Assembly: GCA_029261835.1 (NCBI GenBank)
Contig: JAJDAO010000069.1
Location: forward strand, 186,001-250,000
DNA: 64,000 nt
Source of the DNA: Deltaproteobacteria bacterium
GTDB taxonomy: Bacteria; Myxococcota_A; UBA9160; UBA4427
Reading direction: 5' to 3'
The position numbers and the translations under genes are program-made. Positions within the stretch are counted from its first letter, which is position 1. Each line of letters opens with the position of its first letter. Under the pieces are notes generated by a model. It was not told where the DNA came from and ran no database searches. It saw only the letters and a list, made by a program, of their open reading frames with translations. This document shows positions 15,299 through 22,999 of the stretch, piece by piece.

Positions 15299-16900
15299 AT
15301 GACCGCGTCTCTTTCGTACCTGCCGGCCGACACGTCACAGCCGATTCGCGACTCCACGGTCGGGAGCGTGCTGCGCGAAGCCGCCGAGATGTCCCCGGAC
15401 ACCATCGGCCTGATCGAGGGCTGCCCAGACGCCGACGCCAGACGTCGCTGGACCTTCGCGGAGCTCCGCACGGACGCCGAGCGCGTGGCCCGCGCCCTGC
15501 TCGCTCGCTTCGAGCCGGGCGAGCGTGTGGGCGTCTGGGCGCCGAACAAGCCGGAATGGGTGCTTCTCCAGCTCGGGGCCGGTCTGGCGGGCCTGGTGTT
15601 GGTGCCTCTCAATCCCGCATACCGACAGCGCGAGCTCGGCTATGCGCTGAAGCAGTCCGGGGCAGCGGGCATCTTCCATGCTCGCGAGTATCGCGGCAAT
15701 CCGATGGCCGAGTGGGTGGCACAGGCGAACGCGGAGGCGCCCGCGCTTCGCAGCACGGTGTCTCTCGACGACTGGCAGGATTTCATCGACTCGGGCTCAC
15801 CCAGCCAGGCGCTGCCCGAAGTTCGTCCGGACGACCCCGCGCAGATTCAGTACACGTCGGGGACGACGGGGGCGCCCAAGGGCGCCCTGCTGCATCACCG
15901 GGGAATCACGAACAACGGCCGGCTGGTCCTCGACAGCCTCGGCATGCAGCCCGGTGAAGGCTGGCTGAACCCGCTTCCCCTCTTTCATGTGGCCGGCTGC
16001 GTGGTCGGCGTTCTCGGCAGCCTGGCAAGCCGCGCGACTCTCATCCAGCTCGAGGCCTTCGAGCCGGGCCTGGTGCTCGAGCTCTGCGAGCGCGAGAAGC
16101 CGACCGTGATGGGCGGGGTGCCGACAGTCCTTATCGCAATGATGGAGTATCCCGGCTTCGCGAGCAGCGATTTCTCCTCGCTGCGGGCCGTAGCGGCCGG
16201 CGGTGCATCGGTGCCCGCGGCTTTGGTGCGGCGCATCGAGGCCACGCTCGACCTCGAGTTCTGTGTTCTGTTCGGGCAGACAGAAGCTTCCTGCTCGATT
16301 ACGCGAACCCGCTTGGGCGACGCGCCCGAAGACAAGGCCGAAACGGTGGGCCTTCCCCTACCCCAGACCGAGCTGCGCATCGTAGACCCCAACACGGGCT
16401 CCGTGGTCGAGCGCGGTACGTCGGGCGAGATCTGCACGCGCGGCTATGCCGTTATGGACGGCTACCACGAAATGCCCGAGGCCACGGCGGCCGCGATCGA
16501 CGCCGATGGCTGGCTCCACACCGGAGATCTTGGCGTGATGGATGCGCGGGGCTATTGCAAGATCGTCGGTCGGCTGAAGGACATGATCATCCGCGGCGGC
16601 GAGAACATCTTTCCGCGCGAGATCGAAGAGGTGGTCTTCGGTCACCCCTCGGTGGGGGACGTCGCGGTGGTGGGCGTTCCCGACCCCAAGTGGGGCGAGC
16701 AGGTGGTGGCCTTCGTGCGCCGGGTGCCGGGCGGCGAGGTGAGCGCGGAGGAGCTGCGTCTGTTGGTGCGCGAACATCTCTCGCCGCACAAGACGCCTCG
16801 CGAGTGGGTCTTCGTCGACGAGCTTCCCGTGACGGCCTCCGGCAAGGTCCAGAAGTTCGTGCTTCGCGACAACTACGTGCGCGATCATCTGGGCGGCTGA
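15299..16900 (+). CDS. Acyl-CoA synthetase (AMP-forming), class I adenylate-forming
   Basis: 533 residues from ATG 15299, with GGAGGAGGA just upstream. It activates a carboxylic acid through an acyl-adenylate and transfers it to CoA. The P-loop motif is YTSGTTGAPKGALLHH. Core motifs are GQTEAS, GWLHTGDLG and GRLKDMIIRGGENIFPREIE, and the C-terminal lysine lies in TASGKVQKF. These are typical of medium/long-chain fatty-acid or aryl-acid CoA ligases; chain length is not predictable from sequence. An open extension upstream to 14705 is antisense to the neighbour and is excluded. Confidence 0.93.
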   Translation: MTASLSYLPADTSQPIRDSTVGSVLREAAEMSPDTIGLIEGCPDADARRRWTFAELRTDAERVARALLARFEPGERVGVWAPNKPEWVLLQLGAGLAGLVLVPLNPAYRQRELGYALKQSGAAGIFHAREYRGNPMAEWVAQANAEAPALRSTVSLDDWQDFIDSGSPSQALPEVRPDDPAQIQYTSGTTGAPKGALLHHRGITNNGRLVLDSLGMQPGEGWLNPLPLFHVAGCVVGVLGSLASRATLIQLEAFEPGLVLELCEREKPTVMGGVPTVLIAMMEYPGFASSDFSSLRAVAAGGASVPAALVRRIEATLDLEFCVLFGQTEASCSITRTRLGDAPEDKAETVGLPLPQTELRIVDPNTGSVVERGTSGEICTRGYAVMDGYHEMPEATAAAIDADGWLHTGDLGVMDARGYCKIVGRLKDMIIRGGENIFPREIEEVVFGHPSVGDVAVVGVPDPKWGEQVVAFVRRVPGGEVSAEELRLLVREHLSPHKTPREWVFVDELPVTASGKVQKFVLRDNYVRDHLGG

Positions 16901-16965
16901 GGCGCGAATCACTCTTGGCGGTATTCTTCGAGCGATGAGAGCCGTGGGCCATTCGGCGCTGCAGG

Positions 16966-17185
16966 CGCGGGGGCGGATACGTGGCAGGCACTGAGCCAGA
17001 TTTGGCATTCCGTGGAGCGATAGGCCGAGGAACGGCCCGACGCCGAGGCGCTCGTCTTCGAGGATGAGCGTCTGTCCTGGCGCGACTTCATCTTCCTCCT
17101 ACCAGCGCTGCCGCTGCTCCCGAACGGAAAGGTCGACAACGTCGCCCTGAAGCGGGAGATAGCCAGCATGAACGATCCGGGCTAG
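16966..17185 (+). pseudogene. Deletion remnant of a second AMP-forming acyl-CoA synthetase gene
   Basis: One frame reads ADTWQALSQIWHSVER, an in-frame TAG (17021-17023), then AEERPDAEALVFEDERLSWRDF, which is the N-terminus typical of the family. It jumps directly to LPLLPNGKVDNVALKREIA, the C-terminal catalytic-lysine end, and stops at 17185. The roughly 450 residues between are absent, with the frame kept across the junction. This is a gene reduced by an internal deletion plus a nonsense mutation. Its end overlaps the stop of the convergent histidine kinase gene by four bases. Confidence 0.7.
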
Positions 17186-19782
17186 GTATCGGCGTGGTCT
17201 TCGAGGGCGTCCCGGACGGCTCTCGACAGGCTTTCGGCCCGGAAGGGTTTGTGCAGGATCTGTGCTTCACCCAGCTCCAGTCCCGCGCCCTCGATCACGC
17301 TCGACGCGTAGCCAGACATGTAGACGACCTTCAGTGAAGCATCCTTCTTCGCGAGCAGCGTATGGAGTTCCTTGCCACTCAGGCCGGGCATCACGACATC
17401 GGTCAACAGCAAATCGATCTTGTGTGTTGCGTTTTCGAAGACCTCTCCCGCCCCCGCCGGCGAGGCAACGGGAATCACGCGGTAGCCCAACTGGTCCAGC
17501 AGCCGAGTCGTAAAGATGCGTACCGATTCCTCATCCTCGACCAGCAGGATGGTCTCATCTCCCCCGGCCAGGGCGGAGAGATGTTCATCGATCACCTCCG
17601 CCGGCGGCAAGGCCTCTGTCTGGGGCAGGATGATCGCGAAGGTTGTGCCGCGCCCCGGCTCGCTGTCGACCTCGATGGTGCCGCCGTGCTGCTTGACGAT
17701 TCCGTAGACGGTCGAGAGCCCGAGACCCGTGCCACGACCAATCTCTTTGGTGGTGAAGAACGGTTCGAAGATGCGAGCCTGGGTATCTTCGTCCATGCCG
17801 ACGCCCGTGTCGCTGACGCTGAGCTGGACATAGCGGCCCGGCCGCAGAGCCAGTGCTTCCGCGCCAGCCGCATTGAGCGTTACGCAGCGTGTCTCGATCG
17901 TGAGCCGCCCGCCCTTCGGCATCGCATCGCGCCCGTTGACCGCCAGATTGAGGAGTATCTGCTGGATCTGGCTACCGTCGGCGTGGACCAGGCCCAGGTT
18001 GGCGCCCGAAATGAAGTTGATCTCTACATGCTCCTCGACCGAGCGGCGCAATAGACTCATCGTGTCGCCGATCAGGCGGTTGAAATCGAGTCGACTGCGC
18101 TCGAGCGGGCGCTGGCGACTGAAGGTCAAGAGCTGCCCGGTGAGTGCGGCCGCGCGCTCGGCCGATTCGATCACCTCTTCGATGTCCTCACGGGCCTGCG
18201 TACCATCGGGCAGCGCTTCGCGAGCCAGATCCGCGAAGCCGATCAGCGCAGTGAGGATATTGTTGAAGTCGTGCGCGATGCCGCCCGTGAGCTGGCCGAT
18301 CGCCTGCATCTTCTGCGACTGTCGGAGTTGGCCCTCGAGACGGGTCCGTTCGGTGATATCCCGGCAGTACTCGATCATCTCGGCGACTTCACCGTCCTCG
18401 TCGAGGATCGGCCAGCCTGTGATCTCGACGATCGACTTACTGCCGTCCGGGTCGATATGAACATGCTCGGCAGTAGCGCTGCGCCCGGTTGCGATCACCT
18501 CTGCCAGAGGACAAACGTGATCCCGGCCTCGGCACGGCGCCTCCGAGCCATGGGAAATCCGGTGGCACATGAGCCCCTTCGACACCGGATCGCCGATGCC
18601 GGAGAGCTCGCAGGCCGTTCGGTTGGCCAGCACCACCCGATGATCACGAGCGACGACCATCACGGGAGCGGCGATTCCGTCGACGACGGTCTGCAGGTAG
18701 TCGTGGGCCTTCTGGAGCGACTGTCTAGACTCGCCCAGGTCCGCGGCATGCTGCCTCTCGGCTGACAGCAGCAAGCGCATGCGCGTCTCGCGAAAGACGA
18801 GCATGGCGAGGGCGGCAAGAACCATCACCGCCAAGCCCGTCAGGGCCACGAGCGCACGCGTACTCGAGTGAATCGGCGTCTCGATGGCCAACATCGGCGT
18901 CACCACGGCCAAGCCGTAGAGCTGACCCGCTACGCGAATCGGCGAGAAGGCCAGCAGCTCGACGACGCCCTCCAGATTGTTCTTGTACCAGGCGGAGCCC
19001 GTCTCACCACGCCCCACGCGATCACGCAGCAGAACTTCGAGCCGCTCCTCTTCCTTCTCTTCGGCCGACAGCTCGCCGCGCGAGGCGAGCCACGTGTGCT
19101 CGATGTCTTCCCATGTCCTGAGCCGGTACTCTTCGGCCGAGTGATATACGAGCAGGTCTCCGTCTGTCACAATCCAGAACGAGTTCTGCCCGGCGGTACT
19201 GGAGCGTGGCAGATACTTCGTCCACAGATCGTCGAGCATGACTTCCCCGAGTACGGCTCCGCTGAACCTGCCCTCCCGCGACAGCGGAACGATCACGTAG
19301 AGCATCGACCGGGGGACGCCGCCTGATGCGTGAAGGCGATCACCGACGGTGGGCTCGAGCGTGCGGACCGCCTCGGCGAACTCCGGAAGTGCGGATACGG
19401 GGTGGAGGAGATAGCCGGGTGGACTGTCGAGTAGCACCCTTCCCTCGGCGTTCACGAACGCGAGACCCGTGAGCAAGCCGCCGTGAGCCTGCCGACGCCG
19501 GTTCAGGAACGCCTGCGCGGCGTCCGCTTCCCGCCTCTCTTCAGCGAAGAGCGCCGCGATCTCGCCCAGCGCGATCGTCTCGTCGACCATGGCGGAAAGC
19601 GTGAACTCGAACGAGGAGGCAAGAGCGCGGGCGACGGCGAGCTGCTGCTCCTGAAAGGTGGCAACCATCTCGCGCTCGAGCCGTTCATGGCTCTGGTAGA
19701 AGGATATGGACAGCGCCAGCATGAGGAGAACGCCGGCAGTCGCCGCCACCAGACTGGTCCTGTTCTGGGAGAAGAAGGCCAT
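17182..19782 (-). CDS. Membrane hybrid histidine kinase: sensor-PAS-HisKA-HATPase-REC
   Basis: The product has 866 residues. Membrane segments lie at about 11-29 and 308-330 and enclose an extracytoplasmic sensor domain of roughly 280 residues (dCache-like). A PAS domain (about 360-480) follows. HisKA has the phospho-accepting His at about 504 in GGIAHDFNN; HATPase_c spans about 600-722 with NGRDAMPKGG, DTGVGM and GTGLGLST. A C-terminal receiver (about 743-860) has Asp at about 795 in LLLTDVVMPG. The PAS domain carries a Cys cluster, MCHRIS...PCRGRDHVCPL. No separate output regulator is adjacent; the gene is flanked by the synthetase remnant and, divergently, the GMC pair. Confidence 0.92.
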   Translation of the reverse strand: MAFFSQNRTSLVAATAGVLLMLALSISFYQSHERLEREMVATFQEQQLAVARALASSFEFTLSAMVDETIALGEIAALFAEERREADAAQAFLNRRRQAHGGLLTGLAFVNAEGRVLLDSPPGYLLHPVSALPEFAEAVRTLEPTVGDRLHASGGVPRSMLYVIVPLSREGRFSGAVLGEVMLDDLWTKYLPRSSTAGQNSFWIVTDGDLLVYHSAEEYRLRTWEDIEHTWLASRGELSAEEKEEERLEVLLRDRVGRGETGSAWYKNNLEGVVELLAFSPIRVAGQLYGLAVVTPMLAIETPIHSSTRALVALTGLAVMVLAALAMLVFRETRMRLLLSAERQHAADLGESRQSLQKAHDYLQTVVDGIAAPVMVVARDHRVVLANRTACELSGIGDPVSKGLMCHRISHGSEAPCRGRDHVCPLAEVIATGRSATAEHVHIDPDGSKSIVEITGWPILDEDGEVAEMIEYCRDITERTRLEGQLRQSQKMQAIGQLTGGIAHDFNNILTALIGFADLAREALPDGTQAREDIEEVIESAERAAALTGQLLTFSRQRPLERSRLDFNRLIGDTMSLLRRSVEEHVEINFISGANLGLVHADGSQIQQILLNLAVNGRDAMPKGGRLTIETRCVTLNAAGAEALALRPGRYVQLSVSDTGVGMDEDTQARIFEPFFTTKEIGRGTGLGLSTVYGIVKQHGGTIEVDSEPGRGTTFAIILPQTEALPPAEVIDEHLSALAGGDETILLVEDEESVRIFTTRLLDQLGYRVIPVASPAGAGEVFENATHKIDLLLTDVVMPGLSGKELHTLLAKKDASLKVVYMSGYASSVIEGAGLELGEAQILHKPFRAESLSRAVRDALEDHADT

Positions 19783-20069
19783 GGGAGCACCCCAACCGAC
19801 CTCTGCAGTTTGCAGACTTTCGCTTCCAGATAAGGACGATCCGCACTACCAGGAGGCGCCACTGTCCAGTGGCATGCCCCATGGCATCATAGCAGGACCC
19901 GACGCCGACCGAACAAGCAGGTTGCGTGCCAGCAGTCGAATGTCGGCAGTCGCCAGTCAAACGAGTGAAGCTCCCCGCTGGGCCGCGCGAGCGGGCATGG
20001 CTGAGCACCTGAACAGAAGTGTCCCATCCGAGGCCAGTCTCCTAGAATCGCGAGCAGTGGAGGCCGACG

Positions 20070-20654
20070 ATGGAGACCGTGAACGAGATCGACTGCGATC
20101 GAGCCCAACTGAGCCTGCTGCACCCCATCTCGCGGCGCGGCTTCCTGGTGCGCAGCGCCGGTGCAAGTGCGCTGCTCGCAGGCGGCGGGGTCCTGGGCTG
20201 CGATGATGACCACTACGGGCGCTTGCTACGCGCCGGAGATGCGCCGCTGGTTCTCGCGCCGCGTGAGTTCGCGATTCTGCGTGCCTTTGGCAAACGCATT
20301 CTGCCCGGCGACGCGGAAAACCCGGGGGCCGACTCCCTCGCCGTTCCGACGCGCATCGACCGGGAGCTTTCCTTCCACAGACCTGCCCTGCAGAATGACG
20401 TGCGAGACGCGCTGCTGCTGGTCGAGTGGTGGCCGCTGCTGACCCGGCTCACGCGCTTCAGTGCGCTCTCGGATACAGAGCAGGATGCCGAGCTCAGCGC
20501 CATGATGACGAGCCGCCTGGTCTGGCGCCGCGCTGCATTCCAGGGGCTCAAGTTCCTGATCATGTTCTTCCACTACACCCAGGATGCCTCCTGGCCCGTG
20601 ATTGGTTACCACGGCCCGTGGGTCGCCCGGGTGCCCCCGGCGACACTCGCCTGA
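20070..20654 (+). CDS. Gluconate 2-dehydrogenase subunit 3-like protein with Tat signal
   Basis: This small subunit accompanies a membrane-side GMC flavoprotein. Residues 21-45 hold a Tat signal (SRRGFLVRSAGAS) that ends in GGGVLGC, a possible lipobox. The rest matches the subunit 3 pattern, with APREFAILRAFGKRILPGD and TRIDRELSF. The next gene starts 18 bases after the stop and encodes the catalytic partner, which has no export signal of its own. The pair is therefore probably exported together, with the Tat signal here carrying both. Confidence 0.8.
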   Translation: METVNEIDCDRAQLSLLHPISRRGFLVRSAGASALLAGGGVLGCDDDHYGRLLRAGDAPLVLAPREFAILRAFGKRILPGDAENPGADSLAVPTRIDRELSFHRPALQNDVRDALLLVEWWPLLTRLTRFSALSDTEQDAELSAMMTSRLVWRRAAFQGLKFLIMFFHYTQDASWPVIGYHGPWVARVPPATLA

Positions 20655-20671
20655 TACCGGAGAGACGCAGC

Positions 20672-22252
20672 ATGGCGATCATCGAAGACGCGGGTGCCGG
20701 TAGGGACCGACTCGAGCACACGCAGGTGCTCGTGATCGGCTCGGGCGCCGGCGGCGCCAGCGTCGCAATGCGGCTGGCCGAAGCGGGCAAGCGAGTCGTC
20801 GTACTCGAGCGCGGTGGTTACTACACGGGCCTGGTCGACCCGCTCGACCCCTCGCGCCCGGGCCGCGGCACTCTCGACCAGCGCGAAGACGACATGTTCG
20901 TCCGCATCGACGGCGGGCGCGGCCTCGACACCAGCGAGGATGGCAACGTGAACCTCACCTACGGCAGCTGTGTGGGCGGTGCCACGGTGCACTACTGGGC
21001 GGACAGCTACCGCACGCCGCCGGATCGCCTCGACCGCTGGGAACGGGAGTTCGGCCTCACCGGGCACAGCGAGGACGAGCTACGACCCTACTTCGATGAG
21101 ATCGAGCGCGACCTCTCGATTCACAGGGCACTCGACGAGAGTTTCAACGGCTGCAACCGGCTGTTTCGCCGCGGTGTCGACGCCCTGGGCTGGCACGCAG
21201 AGCGCGTCCCGCAAGCTCGCAAGGGCTGCCTCAGGAGTGGCTTCTGCATGCAGGGCTGTGCGTACAACGCCAAGCAGAGCATGCTCGTCACCTATCTGCC
21301 GCGGGCCCTGCACGCGGGTGCCTTGGTCTTTGCCAATTGCCGCGTATCCCACATCACCACGGAGGGCGGACGCGCGACCGGCGCCGTCGCGGAGGTGATC
21401 GACCACTCGACGGGACGCGCGAGCGGCCGGCGCCTGACCGTGCGCAGTGAGATCGTCGTGCTCGCGGCGGGAGGCTACGGCTCGGCACCCATCTGGCTCG
21501 GCTCCAAGCTCCCCAACGGATCGGGTCAAGTCGGTCGCAACCTCCACTGCAATCCATGCTCGATGGTCTTCGGCCTCTTCGATGAAGACGTCAGCATGTG
21601 GCGCAGCATCCCCGCCGCCTACGGCTGCGAAGAGTGGCGGCTGGCCCGGGAGGAGGCAGGGCGTTACAAGGAGGGCGGCTACCTCTTGATGCCGAATCAG
21701 CTCGGCCCCGCGACCCTGGCCGCGGTGCTCCCCGGCTTCGGCGCCGACCACCAGCGGCTGATGGCCGCGATGCCACAGATCGGTGGCACCATCGCCTGGA
21801 TCGACGATCACGAGAGCGGGCGGATCAGTCTCGCCGCGGACGGAAGCCGCCGCTACGCGATCCCGATCGCGGGCCGCAACGCCCTCATGCTGCGGGACTC
21901 GATGAAGAAGGGAGCGCTCGCGCTGCTCGCCGCGGGCGCGCGCAAGGTCTTTCTGGCCGATGCCGTGGGGACACAGATTCGTGACGCATCCGACCTCGAC
22001 CGCATCGACGGCGTCGAGATCGGCCCGGGCGCCATGGCATTCGCCGCGCCCCACCCGGCCGGCGCACTGCGTATGGGGCCGGATCCAGCCCATGCGGTGG
22101 TGGGGCCCAGCGGCGAAGCCCACGAGGTGCGCGGGCTCTATGTGGCCGACCCTAACGTGTTCCCGACGGCGCCGTCGGTGGATCCTTCGGAGACGATCGC
22201 GGCCTTCTCACTGATCCTCGCCGATCGACTCCTCGAACGCGGTGTGGTCTAA
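20672..22252 (+). CDS. GMC-family FAD-dependent oxidoreductase
   Basis: The protein has 526 residues. LVIGSGAGGASVAMRLAEAG binds FAD, and NLTYGSCVGGATVHY is the second GMC block. PHPAGALRMG and YVADPNVFPTAPSVDPSETI are the C-terminal active-site segments. A Cys-rich loop (KGCLRSGFCMQGCAYNAK) resembles that of long-chain alcohol oxidase/dehydrogenase-type GMC proteins. The likely reaction is oxidation of an alcohol or sugar in the periplasm with electrons passed on to the respiratory chain; the substrate is unknown. The start is ATG 20672 with GGAGAG upstream. Confidence 0.88.
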   Translation: MAIIEDAGAGRDRLEHTQVLVIGSGAGGASVAMRLAEAGKRVVVLERGGYYTGLVDPLDPSRPGRGTLDQREDDMFVRIDGGRGLDTSEDGNVNLTYGSCVGGATVHYWADSYRTPPDRLDRWEREFGLTGHSEDELRPYFDEIERDLSIHRALDESFNGCNRLFRRGVDALGWHAERVPQARKGCLRSGFCMQGCAYNAKQSMLVTYLPRALHAGALVFANCRVSHITTEGGRATGAVAEVIDHSTGRASGRRLTVRSEIVVLAAGGYGSAPIWLGSKLPNGSGQVGRNLHCNPCSMVFGLFDEDVSMWRSIPAAYGCEEWRLAREEAGRYKEGGYLLMPNQLGPATLAAVLPGFGADHQRLMAAMPQIGGTIAWIDDHESGRISLAADGSRRYAIPIAGRNALMLRDSMKKGALALLAAGARKVFLADAVGTQIRDASDLDRIDGVEIGPGAMAFAAPHPAGALRMGPDPAHAVVGPSGEAHEVRGLYVADPNVFPTAPSVDPSETIAAFSLILADRLLERGVV

Positions 22253-22349
22253 CAGGCTGCACGGCGGGCGACTTTCACAAATCTTTCACACCGACTGGGC
22301 CGGCGGCGCCGGGCAGCCGCAGGTGCCAGCGGCTAGCCTTCGCGACGTA

Positions 22350-22925
22350 ATGGGTTCACTCGCGGCCAAGCTCATCGCCCGCTCGTTTCTGAAGCTCACC
22401 GGCTGGACGGCAGAGGGCGCAAGACCGAGCGAATCCCGATTCGTGCTGATCGCTGCGCCCCACACGTCGAACTGGGACCTTCCGTATCTGCTCGCCCTTG
22501 CGGTCGTATTCGACGTCAAGATCTCGTGGATGGGCAAGCACGCGCTCTTTCGCCCGCCGATGGGGTGGATCATGCGCTTTCTCGGTGGGATCCCCGTCGT
22601 ACGCCATCGCCGCGGAAACATGGTCTCCGATCTAGCGCAGCTCTTCGACCAATCCGATTCCATTGCGCTCGTCGTGCCGGTCGAGGGAACCCGCAGCTAC
22701 GTCCCGCATTGGAAGTCCGGCTTCTATCACATCGCCCGAGCCGCAAACGTCCCCATCGTTCCGAGCTATCTCGACTACTCTCGGCGCTGCGGCGGCTTCG
22801 GGCCTTCGCTCCTTCCGACAGGCGACATTCCGAGCGACATGGACGAACTCCGCGACTTCTACTCCGACAAGGTCGGCCGCTACCCAGAACAATTCGGTGA
22901 CGTGCGACTCAAAGAGGAGATGTGA
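22350..22925 (+). CDS. 1-acyl-sn-glycerol-3-phosphate acyltransferase-like (PlsC superfamily)
   Basis: 191 residues from ATG 22350. The acyltransferase motif HX4D is HTSNWD, and VEGTRS corresponds to the second conserved block that binds the phosphate. GMxxxxR-like surroundings (WMGKHALFRPPMGWIMRFLGGIPVVR) match short PlsC-like proteins. It probably acylates a lysophospholipid or related lipid at the inner membrane. It follows the GMC gene and converges with the MMPL gene. Confidence 0.85.
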   Translation: MGSLAAKLIARSFLKLTGWTAEGARPSESRFVLIAAPHTSNWDLPYLLALAVVFDVKISWMGKHALFRPPMGWIMRFLGGIPVVRHRRGNMVSDLAQLFDQSDSIALVVPVEGTRSYVPHWKSGFYHIARAANVPIVPSYLDYSRRCGGFGPSLLPTGDIPSDMDELRDFYSDKVGRYPEQFGDVRLKEEM

Positions 22926-22999
22926 AGGCCGCAGCGCGACGCGAGACCAGCGGAGCCGTGTGATACGGCGCGCTGTACTCCGCCCGAGCGTCGGCCCGC

